From NCBI RefSeq assembly GCF_020215645.1, contig NZ_CP084058.1, positions 10,168,001 to 10,232,000 of the forward strand: a DNA stretch of 64,000 nucleotides, given 5' to 3'. This DNA comes from Nonomuraea gerenzanensis (GTDB taxonomy: Bacteria > Actinomycetota > Actinomycetes > Streptosporangiales > Streptosporangiaceae). Of the stretch, positions 55,101 through 64,000 are shown in pieces. Every line of letters starts with the position of its first letter. The first letter of the stretch is position 1. Made by a program: the position numbers and the translations under genes. The notes beneath the pieces are model-generated. The model did no database searches. It was given only the letters and a program-made list of their open reading frames with translations, and was not told where the DNA came from.

Positions 55101-55819
55101 GTGGCGCGCAGGATGCACACGTCGTCGGCCAGCAGCCGCAGCCGCGCGTCACGCAGGTCGGCCTGGATGACGGCGGCCTTGCGGGCGATCTCGGCCTGGC
55201 GGCCCAGCGGCTTGAGCTGGCGGCGCAGCTCGGTGGCGAGGTCCTGGACGCGGGTCAGGTTGGCCTGCATCGCGTCGAGCTTGCGCAGCGCCTTCTCCTT
55301 GCGCTTGCGATGCTTCAGCACGCCGGCGGCCTCCTCGATGAAGGCCCGCCGGTCCTCGGGGCCCGCGTGCAGAACGGCGTCGAGCTGGCCCTGCCCGACG
55401 ATCACGTGCATCTCGCGGCCGATGCCCGAGTCGGACAGCAGCTCCTGGATGTCGAGCAGCCGGCAGGTGTCGCCGTTGATCGCGTACTCGCTCTGCCCCG
55501 ACCTGAACATCAGCCGGCTGATCGTGACCTCGGTGTAGTCGATCGGCAGCGCGCCGTCGGAGTTGTCGATGGTCAGCGTCACCTCGGCGCGGCCCAGCGG
55601 GGGCCGGGAGGAGGTGCCGGCGAAGATGACGTCCTCCATCTTGCCGCCGCGCAGCGACTTGGCGCTGTGCTCGCCCATGACCCAGGCCAGGGCGTCGACG
55701 ACGTTGGACTTGCCGGAGCCGTTGGGGCCGACGACACAGGTGATGCCGGGCTCGAAGCGGAGCGCGGTGGCCGAGGCGAAGGACTTGAAGCCGCGCAGGG
55801 TGAGGGTCTTGAGGTACAA
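52121..55819 (-). CDS. smc: Chromosome segregation ATPase SMC
   Basis: 1232 residues, full length. The N-terminal Walker A is GPNGSGKSNVVDALAWVMG (31-49). Two long coiled coils flank a hinge (about 510-650, VLDADVAGVLGPLAASMQV). The C-terminal head has the signature LSLLSGGERSLTAVAFL and Walker B FYVMDEVEAALDDTN. Homodimers with ScpA/ScpB compact and align newly replicated chromosomes. The ATG at 55819 follows GGAGAAGGGGG. Coiled-coil codon use is heavily Ala/Glu/Arg biased, which opens long antisense frames that are not genes. Confidence 0.97.
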   Translation of the reverse strand: MYLKTLTLRGFKSFASATALRFEPGITCVVGPNGSGKSNVVDALAWVMGEHSAKSLRGGKMEDVIFAGTSSRPPLGRAEVTLTIDNSDGALPIDYTEVTISRLMFRSGQSEYAINGDTCRLLDIQELLSDSGIGREMHVIVGQGQLDAVLHAGPEDRRAFIEEAAGVLKHRKRKEKALRKLDAMQANLTRVQDLATELRRQLKPLGRQAEIARKAAVIQADLRDARLRLLADDVCILRATLEREAADEAAITARRQQVETELAQAQQREGALEAAEAEAQPRLAAAQETYFRLSSLRERITGLEQLAAERHRHALDAAAIERRGRDPEELEREAAEVRERELILKAELEQAEELLEEAVQRRAEAEAELSAEEQRLALAARAAADRREGLAKLRGRVDSVRSRARAAEDEIGRLQQAVADAGAREQQARQDLEAQRLEEPAVDPGLAEELATAQAMVEEAKAVAEEARAALEEAKSGLDAPRAALQAAKAGVSTARAADQQAQRSVAALAARRDALELGLAKGDGGAAVLDADVAGVLGPLAASMQVTPGAEQAVAAVLGPVAEAVAVKTLDTAVEALELLRSRGAGQATLLVAGNGFGGEPEHAHGRPRAAAPGGGRWVADLVTVPDHLRPALEQVLADVVLVADLETARAVADRHPHLRAVTEAGDLVSAHLAAGGAEAGTSVLQVRAALDQAVADLEEAEARAEAGATALDLAFEAEQAAQAALEAAQAHVGEAQSAVTTAQAGVSAAQGGLDQVRARQREADQRNAAAAKRLAQIEAAANAARDEAERLARSVAKAEEARTEGLEELAELEIRLAEAEYAQELESEPTTDQRDELVSAVELARQREMDTRLQVRTAEERVKGIEGRADGLLRAARREREERAQAAAQRARRRRQAALAEAVSKGAKQVLQALAASVQLASRERDEADLTRVAVDAELKQVRLRVRELGQELDKLVNRVHGNEVARTEQRLRLEQMEQRALEEFGVEAEALVAEYGPEAPVPGEPPVPYVREEQEKRARAAERQMNQLGKVNPLALEEFAALEERHSFLNSQLEDLKKTRRDLMTVVKEVDDRVEQMFASAYEDVAREFEQIFGRVFPGGDGRLVLTDPDDMLTTGIEVEARPPGKKVKRLSLLSGGERSLTAVAFLISIFKARPSPFYVMDEVEAALDDTNTQRLLMLFEELRQSSQLIVITHNKRTMEIADALYGVSMRGDGVTQVVSQRLRERESA

Positions 55820-55943
55820 GCGCGACCCCCTTCTCCTGAACGGACCCTGAACAGACCTCGGAAAAGCCTACTGGTCTTGACTGCCCCACGTGGGCATCTG
55901 CAGTCGGGTCCGCGCCCTGTCAGGAGGTTCAGGGCAAATAACA

Positions 55944-55968
55944 AGGGACGCCTCTCAGAGACGTCCCT
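55944..55968 (-). terminator. Hairpin terminator of the small coiled-coil gene
   Basis: AGGGACG and CGTCCCT arms (plus an inner CTCT/AGAG pairing) are followed on the minus strand by TTGTTATTT. It lies 22 bases after the stop at 55991, so the small gene ends before smc. Confidence 0.8.
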
Positions 55969-55990
55969 GAATCTTGCGCTCCGATCACTC

Positions 55991-56185
55991 TCAGGTGAGT
56001 GCCGGCTCGCGCTCCTGCACGCGGCTTAGCGCCTCGTCGCGGGTTTGCGCTGCAAGAGCGTCATTCGTGGCCTGAAGTCGGATGAGTTCTGCCTCCAGAT
56101 CCCGGATACGCTGCTGCAGGCGGCGCATCTCCGAGACCATCCGAGGGTCAGGACCGCCGACGTGGCCGAGTAGAGCCTTCGCCAT
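55991..56185 (-). CDS. Small coiled-coil protein
   Basis: 64 residues. The start MAKALLGHVGGPDPRMVSEM is followed by an amphipathic coiled coil (RRLQQRIRDLEAELIRLQAT). Similar small proteins with the ALLGHVGGPDPR opening are, as far as I recall, conserved next to smc or acyP in actinomycetes, but no function is known to me. GGAGG stands eleven bases before the ATG at 56185. It has its own terminator. Confidence 0.75.
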   Translation of the reverse strand: MAKALLGHVGGPDPRMVSEMRRLQQRIRDLEAELIRLQATNDALAAQTRDEALSRVQEREPALT

Positions 56186-56375
56186 GGTAAAGGGTCCTCC
56201 ACGCTGAGTGACCAGACTGGTTCGCGCACTTCTATTCCGCGGGAGGGGTGCGCGTGGTACCTAACAAGAGTCGCACCGGCAGTGTGGGCGGTCAAGTCGA
56301 ACCAACCGCTGAGCCCTACTGATGGGCACTCCCGACATACAACTATACCCTATTTGGGCGGTTCGACGAAACGCG

Positions 56376-56663
56376 CTACCTCTCCATGAATCCGCCCAAA
56401 CTACCTCGGGGTTCGCTCCACCGTTCCACTACTCCATCCACTCTGCCCGGCGTGTCGCAACCTCTGAGCAGCTCCAGCAGCTTGACGCACGCCTGCCTCG
56501 GCCCCTCCGCGACGACCTCCACCCGGCCGTCGTCGGTGTTGCGCGCCCAGCCCGTCAGGCCGAGCTCCAGCGCCCGCGCCCGGGTCCACCAGCGGAAGCC
56601 CACCCCCTGGACGCGGCCCCGCACCCAGGCGGTCAGCCGGACGTCCTCGCTGCTCTGCGCCAT
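56376..56663 (-). CDS. acyP: Acylphosphatase
   Basis: 95 residues, the usual size. The catalytic arginine is in [15 protein letters not shown] and the catalytic asparagine in [17 protein letters not shown]. It hydrolyses acyl phosphates in the cytoplasm. The gene commonly lies between mutM and smc in actinomycetes; here a LysR/MFS pair has come between mutM and it. It is 12 bases downstream of the LysR gene. Confidence 0.93.
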   Translation of the reverse strand: MAQSSEDVRLTAWVRGRVQGVGFRWWTRARALELGLTGWARNTDDGRVEVVAEGPRQACVKLLELLRGCDTPGRVDGVVERWSEPRGSLGGFMER

Positions 56664-56675
56664 CTCATCCCCTCT

Positions 56676-57572
56676 TCACGCGACCAGCGCCATGGCCGAC
56701 TCACGGACCGCCGCCTCGTTGAACGCCCTGATGGCCGCCGTCTCCCTGGCCCGCAGCCAGGCCAGGCCGAGTATCGACGGAGGCAGCCCGGTGACGGGCA
56801 CGAAGCTGAGATCGGGGCGGGCGAGCTGCAGCGCCGTGGGCGTGCAGAACAACATGCCGCCCCGGTTGAGCGCCACCTGGGTCAGGCCCTCCTGCGTGGT
56901 GGCCACCTTACCGGCCCGGGGAATCGGACGCCCGGAAGGGGTTACGGACGGTGCCATCCGCTCGTGCCAGGAGCGCGGCGCCGGCCCGTCGAGGCCGATC
57001 AGCGGCACCGAGGCCAGCTCCTCCACGCCCAGCCCCGCCCGGCCCGCCAGCGGGTGCCTGACGGAGACGCCGAGCAGGTGGGAGACGTGGTTCAGCCCCT
57101 CCCCCGTCGCCAGGTCGGGCTCGTCCACCGGCAGCAGCGTGAACGCGATGTCCACCAGGCCCGCCCGCAGCTTGCTGAAGGGGTCCGACAGCGGGATCTC
57201 CACCAGCTCGACCGCGCACCCGGGGTTGCGCCGCTCGAAGGCCCGCACGCTGCCCGTCACCACGTCCGTCGGCGTGGCCAGGAAGCCGACCCTGATCACC
57301 CCTGTCACCTCGCGCGCCGCCGCCCTGGCCCTGGTCACGGCCTGCGCCATGCCGTCGTAGGCGGGCCGCAGGTCGGCCAGGAACCGCTCGCCGAGCGGGG
57401 TGAGCCGCACCCGCCTGCTCGTCCGGTCGAAGAGCCGGCCGCCGATCCTGGTCTCCAGCGAGCGCAGGAGCTGGCTCACCCGCCCGGGTGACAGGTAGAG
57501 CCGCTCCGCCGTACGCGCGAAGTGCAGCTCCTCGCTGAGCACGATGAAGCACTCCAGCTCCCTGAACTCCAT
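56676..57572 (-). CDS. LysR-family transcriptional regulator
   Basis: 298 residues. The N-terminal winged HTH is ELECFIVLSEELHFARTAER then LYLSPGRVSQLLRSLETRIG. A type-2 periplasmic-binding-like effector domain follows (TGVIRVGFLATPTDVVTGSV). It diverges from an MFS transporter across a 93-bp gap with a TTAA-N6-TTAA site, so it probably activates that gene when its effector binds. Together with the MFS gene it is inserted in the conserved mutM-acyP-smc block. Confidence 0.93.
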   Translation of the reverse strand: MEFRELECFIVLSEELHFARTAERLYLSPGRVSQLLRSLETRIGGRLFDRTSRRVRLTPLGERFLADLRPAYDGMAQAVTRARAAAREVTGVIRVGFLATPTDVVTGSVRAFERRNPGCAVELVEIPLSDPFSKLRAGLVDIAFTLLPVDEPDLATGEGLNHVSHLLGVSVRHPLAGRAGLGVEELASVPLIGLDGPAPRSWHERMAPSVTPSGRPIPRAGKVATTQEGLTQVALNRGGMLFCTPTALQLARPDLSFVPVTGLPPSILGLAWLRARETAAIRAFNEAAVRESAMALVA

Positions 57573-57594
57573 GACCGCCCCTCACGCCCGATCG

Positions 57595-57608
57595 TTAAGT
57601 CTGGTTAA
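57595..57608. promoter_or_regulatory. Candidate LysR box
   Basis: TTAAGTCTGGTTAA lies 23 bases before the LysR start and 58 before the MFS start. It is AT-rich against its surroundings and has the spaced TTAA arms seen in many LysR sites. Confidence 0.45.
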
Positions 57609-57665
57609 AGCAAGCCTTCGGGGTTCGCCATTGTTCCCGCCCGGGGCCGGCAAGAGGCTGGCCGC

Positions 57666-58940
57666 ATGACTGTGACAGAGGTTTCCGTACAGGCGCGCTG
57701 GCTCGCCGTGACGTCGGTGGCGGTGGGCACGTTCACCGTGGTGACCAGCGAGATGTTGCCCATCGGCCTGCTGACCTCGATGGCCGGCGACCTGGGCGTC
57801 TCCGCGGGCACGGCCGGTCTGGCCATGTCGGCTCCCGGGCTGGTGGCCGCGCTCGCGGCGCCGGTGCTGGCGGTGCTCGCGCGGCGGGCCGACCGGCGGC
57901 TCGTCCTGCTCGGGCTGATGGCCTTGCTGGCGGTGGCCAACCTGGCGGCGGCCGCGGCGCCGAACCATCCCGTGATGCTGGCCGCCAGGGTGCTGACCGG
58001 GGTGAGCATCGGCGGGTTCTGGGCGTTCGCGGCCGGGATCGGGGCACGGCTGGTGCCCGAGCCCGCCGTCGGCCGGGCCACCTCGATCATCCTGGGCGGG
58101 GTGTCGGTGGCCTCCGTGCTGGGGGTGCCCGCGGCCACGTTCGTCTCCTCGTTCGCGGGGTGGCGCAGCGCCTTCGCCGCCGCCGGGGTGCTGGCGCTGG
58201 CCCTGCTCGCGGTGCTGGCCACGTCGCTGCCGCCGCTGAAGCCGCCGGCCGAGCCCGAATCGTCACCCGTGCCGGAAAAGCGCTCCTCGTGGCTCTCAGG
58301 GCCGCTCAAGCTGGTTCTGGTCCTGACGACCCTGGCCGTCTCCGGCCACTTCGTGGCCTACACCTACGTCCGCCCGTTCCTGGAGGAGGTCGCGCACGCC
58401 GGTCCGGCCCTCGTCAGCAGCGCGCTCCTGCTGTACGGGGCCGCCGGGGTGGCGGGGAACTTCGCGGCGGGCGCCAGGGCGGCCAGGAACCCCCGGCTGA
58501 CCCTGGTCACGCTGGCCGCGCTCATGGCCGCGGCCATGGCGGCCCTGGTGCTGACCGGCGTGCCCGCCCTGGTCGCGCTCGTGGTCTGGGGGCTCGGCTA
58601 CGGCGGCGTCGGGGTGACGCTGCAGCTGTGGATCATGCGCTCGGGCGGCGGCGAGCTGGGCACGGCGCTCTTCGTCGGCGCCTTCAACGTCTCCATCGCG
58701 CTCGGCGCCTTCGCCGGCGGCCGGATCGCCGACGGGCTGTCGGTCCCGGCGGTGATGGCGGCGGGAGCCGGGCTCGCGCTGGCCGCCGCGGTCGTCGCCG
58801 CCGTCGCGGGCAGGACCCGCGCCGGAGGCGGGGCCGGCACGGCCGGCTCGGACGGCGGGGGCGGGTCCGAGGCCGGAGGCGGCGGGGTCAGCGCGGGCGG
58901 CGCTGGCAGCGAGGGCAGGAGTAGGAGGAGCGGTTCATGA
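57666..58940 (+). CDS. MFS transporter (DHA1 type) with Gly-rich tail
   Basis: 424 residues and twelve predicted helices. Motif A-like [17 protein letters not shown] is in the loop after helix 2, and [20 protein letters not shown] corresponds to the motif B/C region. It is an efflux pump of the drug/nucleoside type; the substrate is unknown. The last 40 residues form a Gly/Ser/Arg-rich tail ([20 protein letters not shown]) whose final 17 codons overlap the 3' end of mutM on the other strand by 53 bases. The tail probably arose by read-through into mutM. It is controlled by the divergent LysR protein. Confidence 0.9.
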   Translation: MTVTEVSVQARWLAVTSVAVGTFTVVTSEMLPIGLLTSMAGDLGVSAGTAGLAMSAPGLVAALAAPVLAVLARRADRRLVLLGLMALLAVANLAAAAAPNHPVMLAARVLTGVSIGGFWAFAAGIGARLVPEPAVGRATSIILGGVSVASVLGVPAATFVSSFAGWRSAFAAAGVLALALLAVLATSLPPLKPPAEPESSPVPEKRSSWLSGPLKLVLVLTTLAVSGHFVAYTYVRPFLEEVAHAGPALVSSALLLYGAAGVAGNFAAGARAARNPRLTLVTLAALMAAAMAALVLTGVPALVALVVWGLGYGGVGVTLQLWIMRSGGGELGTALFVGAFNVSIALGAFAGGRIADGLSVPAVMAAGAGLALAAAVVAAVAGRTRAGGGAGTAGSDGGGGSEAGGGGVSAGGAGSEGRSRRSGS

Positions 58941-59733
58941 ACGCCTCGCGCCTGATGGCCGTGCCGCAGCGGGAGCAGGGCAGGTCGCGCCGCCCGTACA
59001 CCTCCAGCGACCGCTCGAAGTAGCCGCTCTCGCCGTTGACGTTGACGTACAGGCTGTCGAAGGACGTGCCGCCCTGTTCGAGCGCGGCCCCCATGACCGT
59101 GCGCACGGCGGTCAGCAGCTCGGCCACCTTGGGCCTGGTCAGCGTCTCCGTCGGCCGGGCCCAGTGCAGCCTGGCGATCCACAGCGCCTCGTCGGCGTAG
59201 ATGTTGCCCACGCCGCTGATCAGCGACTGGTCGAGCAGCGCCCGCTTGACCTCGGTGCGCTTGGCCCTGAGCCGGCGGGTGAACGCGGCCTCGTCGAAGG
59301 CCGCCTCGAACGGGTCGGGGGCGATGTGCGCGATCGGCTCGGGCACGCCGCCCACCAGGGGGCTGAGCATGACGTGGCCGAACGTGCGCTGGTCCACGAA
59401 GCGCAGGTCGGGGCCGCCGTCGGCGAAGCGCAGGCGTACCCGCAGGTGCTTCTCCAGCGGCGAGTCCGGCTCCACGACCAGCAGCTGGCCGCTCATCCCG
59501 AGGTGGGCCAGGAGCGCCTCGGGCGGACCCGACAGCGGCAGCCACAGGTACTTGCCGCGGCGCTCGGCGGACAGCACCGCGCGGCCCTTGAGCCGCGCGG
59601 TGAACTCGTCGGCGCCGGGCACGTGCCGCCTGATGGCGCGGGGGTGCAGCACCTCCGCCGAGGCGATCTCACGCCCGATCACCCACTGCGCCAGGCCGCG
59701 CCTGACGACCTCGACCTCCGGCAGCTCAGGCAC
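58888..59733 (-). CDS. mutM: Formamidopyrimidine-DNA glycosylase
   Basis: 281 residues. The product begins (M)[13 protein letters not shown] with the catalytic proline 2 and glutamate 3. The lysine for beta-elimination is in [10 protein letters not shown], the helix-two-turn-helix is [18 protein letters not shown], and the C-terminal zinc finger is [13 protein letters not shown] then YSCPRC. It removes oxidised purines. The GTG at 59733 follows GAAGAGG. It lies 81 bases downstream of rnc. Its 3' end is overlapped by the convergent MFS gene. Confidence 0.96.
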   Translation of the reverse strand: MPELPEVEVVRRGLAQWVIGREIASAEVLHPRAIRRHVPGADEFTARLKGRAVLSAERRGKYLWLPLSGPPEALLAHLGMSGQLLVVEPDSPLEKHLRVRLRFADGGPDLRFVDQRTFGHVMLSPLVGGVPEPIAHIAPDPFEAAFDEAAFTRRLRAKRTEVKRALLDQSLISGVGNIYADEALWIARLHWARPTETLTRPKVAELLTAVRTVMGAALEQGGTSFDSLYVNVNGESGYFERSLEVYGRRDLPCSRCGTAIRREAFMNRSSYSCPRCQRRPR

Positions 59734-59814
59734 CTCGGACCTCTTCCGACTGGGGGTACACAACTCTCACCCTGTGGCCAACGCCCGGCGGCCCCGCAGC
59801 CCTTCCCCGGGCGC

Positions 59815-60555
59815 TCAGCCCGCGGGCTGGCTCTCGCGCTGGTCGCGGCGGGCCCTGATGCGGGTCCACGCCGCCTCGGCCGCCTGCTGCTCGGCCTCCT
59901 TCTTGCTGCGCCCGGTGCCGGAGCCGTAGGACTCGCCGCCGACACGCACCATGGCCGTGAACGACTTGGCGTGGTCGGGGCCGCTCTCCTCGACGTGGTA
60001 CTCGGGCACGCCGAGCGCCTCGGAGGCGGTCAGCTCCTGCAGCGAGGTCTTCCAGTCGAGCCCGGCGCCGAGCGAGGCCGAGCGCACGATCAGCGGGTCG
60101 AACAGCAGGTGGACGACCCGGAACGCCTCGTCGAGGCCCTTGTCGACGTAGATCGCGCCGATCAGCGCCTCAAGGGTGTCGGCCAGGATGGAGGACTTGT
60201 CGCGCCCGCCGGTGCCCTCCTCGCCCCTGCCGAGCCGCAGGAACCGCCCGAGGCCGAGCCCTCTGGCCACGTCGGCCAGGGCCCGCATGTTGACCACCGC
60301 GGCACGCAGCTTCGCGAGCTGGCCTTCCGGCAGGTCGGGGTGGTTTCGGTAGAGGGTGTCGGTGACCACCAGGCCCAGCACCGAGTCGCCGAGGAACTCC
60401 AGGCGCTCGTTGGTGGGCAGGCCGCCGTTCTCGTACGCGTAGGAGCGATGCGTCAGCGCGCGCTCCAGGATGTCGGCGTTCAGGCCGACCGACAGGACCC
60501 GCTCCAGCTCGTCTCTGGCGACCTCGACGGCCACCGGCTTAGGACCTGCGCCCAC
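59815..60555 (-). CDS. rnc: Ribonuclease III
   Basis: 246 residues. The signature [15 protein letters not shown] is at residues 50-64, the second acidic motif is [16 protein letters not shown], and the C-terminal double-stranded RNA-binding domain is [20 protein letters not shown] with [16 protein letters not shown]. It processes rRNA precursors and structured mRNAs. GAGGAGGAAG before the GTG at 60555 gives a strong start. It follows rpmF after a gap that holds two hairpins. Confidence 0.97.
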   Translation of the reverse strand: MGAGPKPVAVEVARDELERVLSVGLNADILERALTHRSYAYENGGLPTNERLEFLGDSVLGLVVTDTLYRNHPDLPEGQLAKLRAAVVNMRALADVARGLGLGRFLRLGRGEEGTGGRDKSSILADTLEALIGAIYVDKGLDEAFRVVHLLFDPLIVRSASLGAGLDWKTSLQELTASEALGVPEYHVEESGPDHAKSFTAMVRVGGESYGSGTGRSKKEAEQQAAEAAWTRIRARRDQRESQPAG

Positions 60556-60613
60556 GTGCTTCCTCCTCGGACATCTTCCTATGGCGCGCCGACTGCGGAA
60601 GATGCCCGAAAAC

Positions 60614-60656
60614 GTGGTGGGCGTCGGGGTAACACGTTAGCCCCGGCGTCCACCAC
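60614..60656. terminator. Large hairpin between rpmF and rnc
   Basis: GTGGTGGGCGTCGGGG pairs with CCCCGGCGTCCACCAC in 14 of 16 positions around an 11-base loop containing TAACACGTTA. It may be a terminator, or an RNase III-type processing site in the rnc leader. Confidence 0.6.
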
Positions 60657-60698
60657 GGCCGCGGGCGAACCGCCGCCGCACGCATCTGAGACGTTAAC

Positions 60699-60729
60699 GC
60701 CGACCGAGGCACTTTGGCACCCGGTCGGC
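60699..60729 (-). terminator. Hairpin following rpmF
   Basis: GCCGACCG (60699-60706) pairs perfectly with CGGTCGGC (60722-60729) around a 15-base loop. It begins 22 bases after the rpmF stop. Confidence 0.6.
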
Positions 60730-60750
60730 ATCACGTCAACTGCTGCTGGA

Positions 60751-60930
60751 TCAGGCGGACGGCTCGATGACCTGACGACGGTTGTAGGTGCCGCAGGTGG
60801 GGCACGCGATGTGCGGCTGCTTGGGCGAACGGCACTGCGGGCAGCTCACCAGGGCGACAGCAGTCGTCTTCCACTGGGAGCGACGGGCGCGGGTGTTGCT
60901 CCGCGACATCTTTCGCTTCGGGACGGCCAC
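60751..60930 (-). CDS. rpmF: 50S ribosomal protein L32
   Basis: 59 residues. [20 protein letters not shown] is the family N-terminus. A zinc ribbon follows with cysteines in [10 protein letters not shown] and [10 protein letters not shown], the zinc-containing (C+) form. The GTG at 60930 is the start, one base after the DUF177 stop, and the two genes form the usual coupled pair. It is a structural protein of the large ribosomal subunit. Confidence 0.96.
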   Translation of the reverse strand: MAVPKRKMSRSNTRARRSQWKTTAVALVSCPQCRSPKQPHIACPTCGTYNRRQVIEPSA

Positions 60931-60931
60931 G

Positions 60932-61483
60932 TCACTTCTCCTGATCGTTATCTTTGTCGGTAATCAGACCTTGCAACGACGCCCAGCGGGCGTCGATCTT
61001 CTCGTGCCGGTGATCGTCGCCGGCCTCGGCCAGCTTGATCCCGCACTCCGTGCAGAGCCCCTCGCAATCCTCACGGCACACGGGGCTCAACGGCAGTGCG
61101 AGCACCACCGCGTCGCGGAACGTCGGCTCGAGGTCGAACAGCTCACCGTCGAGCAGCGAATCCTCCTCCGAGGCGTCCTCGTCGGAGTAGAAGAACAGCT
61201 CCTGCAGGTCGACCTCGATCTCCGAGGAGACCGGGTCGAGGCACCGCGCGCACTCCCCGGCGAGCGGGGCCTGCGCCGTGCCCGAGACGAGCACGCCTTC
61301 CATCACTGCTTCGAGCCGGAGATCCAGCTCGACTTCGGCGTCCTTGGGGACACCGATCATGTCGACGCCGAGATCCGCCGGTGCCGGCAGGGTCAGGGTC
61401 ATCTGCCGCATCGTCCCTGGCCGCTTACCCAGGTCATGAGTGGAGATCACCCACGGGGAGCGGGGGTCGAGGTGCTGAGTCAT
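60932..61483 (-). CDS. DUF177 / YceD family protein (23S rRNA accumulation protein)
   Basis: 183 residues. The family pattern includes [20 protein letters not shown], an acidic middle ([20 protein letters not shown]) and the Cys-rich [16 protein letters not shown]. YceD proteins are always linked with rpmF and are needed for normal 23S rRNA levels in E. coli and plants. The ATG at 61483 is preceded by GAGAGCAGG; an ATG at 61501 lacks a ribosome site. Confidence 0.92.
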   Translation of the reverse strand: MTQHLDPRSPWVISTHDLGKRPGTMRQMTLTLPAPADLGVDMIGVPKDAEVELDLRLEAVMEGVLVSGTAQAPLAGECARCLDPVSSEIEVDLQELFFYSDEDASEEDSLLDGELFDLEPTFRDAVVLALPLSPVCREDCEGLCTECGIKLAEAGDDHRHEKIDARWASLQGLITDKDNDQEK

Positions 61484-61555
61484 CCTGCTCTCGCTAGGCA
61501 TGGCGAAAACGATCGCCGTCGTACAAGGCCGAAATGAAAGGATAGCAGCTCGCGG

Positions 61556-62032
61556 TCAGCCCCTGAGCCGCTCGATGAGCAGCTTGTGCACCAGATCGGG
61601 CACCAGACCCGAGACGTCCCCACCATACCGGGCGATCTCCTTCACCCGGGAGGAGGACAGGAACGAGTACTCGGGGTTGGTGGGCATGAACAGCGTCTCG
61701 ACTCCCGACAGGCGGTAGTTGAGCTGCGCCATCTGCAGCTCGTAGTCGAAGTCGCTGACCACCCTGATGCCCTTGACGATGGCGGGGATGTCGTTCTGCC
61801 GGCAGAAGTCCACGAGGAGGCCGTGGAACTTCTGCACCTTGACGTTCGGAAATTCCTTGGTCACGGTCTGGAGGATCTCGATCCGTTCGTCAACCGTGAA
61901 CAGGCTGCTCTTCTCGACGTTGATGAGGACTGCCACGGTCACCTCGTCGTACAGCCGCGCGGAGCGGCCGATGATGTCGAGATGACCATTGGTGATGGGG
62001 TCGAACGACCCCGGGCAGACTACGCGGCGCAA
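61556..62032 (-). CDS. coaD: Phosphopantetheine adenylyltransferase
   Basis: 158 residues. The nucleotidyltransferase motif is CPGSFDPITNGHLDIIGR and the second nucleotide motif PEYSFLSSSRVKEIA. It joins ATP and 4'-phosphopantetheine in coenzyme A synthesis. The start is a TTG at 62032, not the upstream open frame, because GGGAGG lies at 62036-62041 and the protein then has normal length. It is 14 bases after rsmD, so the two are coupled. Confidence 0.96.
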   Translation of the reverse strand: MRRVVCPGSFDPITNGHLDIIGRSARLYDEVTVAVLINVEKSSLFTVDERIEILQTVTKEFPNVKVQKFHGLLVDFCRQNDIPAIVKGIRVVSDFDYELQMAQLNYRLSGVETLFMPTNPEYSFLSSSRVKEIARYGGDVSGLVPDLVHKLLIERLRG

Positions 62033-62046
62033 GACGCCTCCCAGGT

Positions 62047-62613
62047 CTACGGGTTCCCGGCGGCGCGACCGTACCAAACGGATGCTTCGCCATAACGACG
62101 GACCCTCTCCTCAACGTACCCCTCAGGCCACATCAAGGGCTTTCCCCTGCTTTCCCTCTCGAACGCCACCAAAGCGTCAGACGTCAGCCAGCCGTTGTCG
62201 CGCAGCAGCACCAGCACCGTCTGGACCTCCTCGTCCGCCACCGCGTAGGGCGGGTCGGCGAAGACGATCTCGAACGGCGACTCCGGCGGCTGCCGCAGCA
62301 GCCGCTCCACCTTGTCGGCCACCACGCGGGCGCCCTGCAGGCCGAGCGAGGCGACGTTGGACTTGATCGTGCGGACCGCCTTGGCGTCGGACTCGACCAG
62401 CACCGCCTCGGCCGCGCCGCGCGACAGGGCCTCCAGGCCGACCGCGCCGGAGCCCGCGTACAGGTCGAGGACGCGGGCCTCGCGCAGCCCGTACAGCGAG
62501 TCGAGCGTCAAGAGGATCCCTTCTCGCGCCCTGTCGCTGGTCGGCCTCGTGCCACGCCCCGGCGGCACGGCCAACCGCCGTCCACCTGCCACGCCTGCGA
62601 TGATCCGCGTCAT
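62047..62613 (-). CDS. rsmD: 16S rRNA (guanine966-N2)-methyltransferase
   Basis: 188 residues. MTRIIAGVAGGRRLAVPPG and RPTSDRAREGIL are the family opening. The SAM-binding motif is VLDLYAGSGAVGLEALSRG and the catalytic motif FADPPYAV. It methylates G966 of 16S rRNA. The ATG at 62613 is chosen for alignment with the family; ATG at 62622 is three codons upstream. It precedes coaD, as in most actinomycetes. Confidence 0.95.
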   Translation of the reverse strand: MTRIIAGVAGGRRLAVPPGRGTRPTSDRAREGILLTLDSLYGLREARVLDLYAGSGAVGLEALSRGAAEAVLVESDAKAVRTIKSNVASLGLQGARVVADKVERLLRQPPESPFEIVFADPPYAVADEEVQTVLVLLRDNGWLTSDALVAFERESRGKPLMWPEGYVEERVRRYGEASVWYGRAAGNP

Positions 62614-62949
62614 GTGACCCATTGTTCCGCATGTTCGCGCAGGTCAAGAGTGGACAAGTGTCTGCCTCGACTGCGCAAGGGTGATTGGCATCCGGGCGCC
62701 CGGCCCCCAAGATGATGACTGCGGCCTTCAAGGTGACCCACGTGGAGGCCGACCGGCGTGATCGTGAGCCCTTCCGCACGCCGGTTCCCTCGGCACCTGA
62801 CCCGAGGGTGGGCCCAGCCGGGGACGGCATTCGGGGGGAGGCCGTCCCCGCGGCTGGGTTCGTACGGAGTCAGGCACTCCGCGCGGCCGGGCTCGCGCGG
62901 GACCTCAGGTCATCTCCAGGTGCTCCGCGCGGCTGGCTTGTGCGGAACC
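62614..62949. other. Gene-free stretch between recG and rsmD
   Basis: No coding region is supported in these 336 bases. From the recG side it holds the tandem copies of the recG end (62877-62967), a strong hairpin (62813-62858), and then the upstream region of rsmD, where no clear -10/-35 pair is visible. Confidence 0.7.
62813..62858 (-). terminator. Strong hairpin terminator after recG
   Basis: CCCAGCCGGGGACGGC (62813-62828) pairs with 62841-62858 over 16 bp with a two-base bulge and a 12-base loop. It lies about 90 bases beyond the recG stop. Confidence 0.75.

Positions 62950-62967
<18 letters not shown>
62877..62967. repeat. Imperfect 46-bp tandem duplication of the recG 3' end
   Basis: 62923-62967 contains the last six recG codons, its stop and the following bases. 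62877-62922 repeats it with about ten differences, including a matching stop triplet (CCTCAGGTC on the plus strand in both). Only the first bases of a third unit are seen at either side (CTCCGCCC after 62967). Confidence 0.85.

Positions 62968-64000
<1,033 letters not shown>

Noticed and set aside
52673..56029. Plus-strand frame of over 1100 codons opposite smc
   Set aside because: It is an antisense shadow of coiled-coil codons (Glu, Arg, Ala). smc has all its motifs on the other strand.

Overview
The window is about 70% GC, coding is dense on both strands, GTG and TTG starts are common, and operons overlap by 1-4 bases. Families seen include a SigR-type sigma factor, a MEDS/HATPase protein, large STAND-LuxR regulators and an iron box of the DtxR/IdeR type. 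Together these point to a chromosomal segment of a filamentous actinomycete, most like the Streptosporangiaceae (Nonomuraea or a relative); the genus is an inference. I saw no rRNA, tRNA, CRISPR array, insertion sequence or phage gene.

Layout. 1-1.9 kb: a truncated MFS transporter diverging from an ArsR/DUF5937 regulator, with a 16-bp palindrome between them. 2-10.8 kb: a sugar or polyol operon of SorC regulator, xylose-type ABC transporter (lipoprotein, single-domain ATPase, permease), two FGGY kinases, a histidine phosphatase and a 2-hydroxyacid dehydrogenase, nearly all stop/start coupled. 10.8-13.9 kb: a second sugar importer (CUT1: binding protein and two permeases, no ATPase) behind a perfect LacI-type palindrome. 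14-17.5 kb and 27-34 kb: two related loci with three paralogous STAND-LuxR regulators and three short proteins that look like the front half of 4-coumarate-CoA-ligase-type enzymes without the ATP-binding P-loop. They sit with an ABC exporter, an alpha/beta hydrolase and a TetR regulator. 19.4-27 kb: a penicillin-binding protein with altered active-site motifs, a MerR/aldo-keto reductase pair with a doubled operator, TetR/beta-glucosidase, a secreted coiled-coil protein and an aldehyde dehydrogenase.

34.7-50.4 kb: typA, a large unrecognised membrane protein, DUF2461, a polysaccharide deacetylase, an XRE-cupin/EamA pair, MEDS-HATPase facing a SigR-like sigma factor, a cysteine-synthase-fold enzyme, an iron-boxed siderophore ABC transporter and a TPR protein. 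A tiny 24-codon gene lies upstream of the TPR gene. 50.9-64 kb: the conserved housekeeping block in the order recG-rsmD-coaD-DUF177-rpmF-rnc-mutM-[LysR/MFS insertion]-acyP-small coiled-coil-smc-ftsY, all on the minus strand except the inserted MFS gene.

The most unusual pattern is the repeated pairing of STAND-LuxR regulators with P-loop-less adenylate-forming-enzyme fragments. Two of the fragment genes share an almost identical 28-bp promoter element. Other points of interest are the two-kinase sugar operon with matched SorC sites, the PBP with SCD/KTA motifs, the short basic peptide gene, and two separate 3'-end tandem duplications that copy a gene's stop codon.
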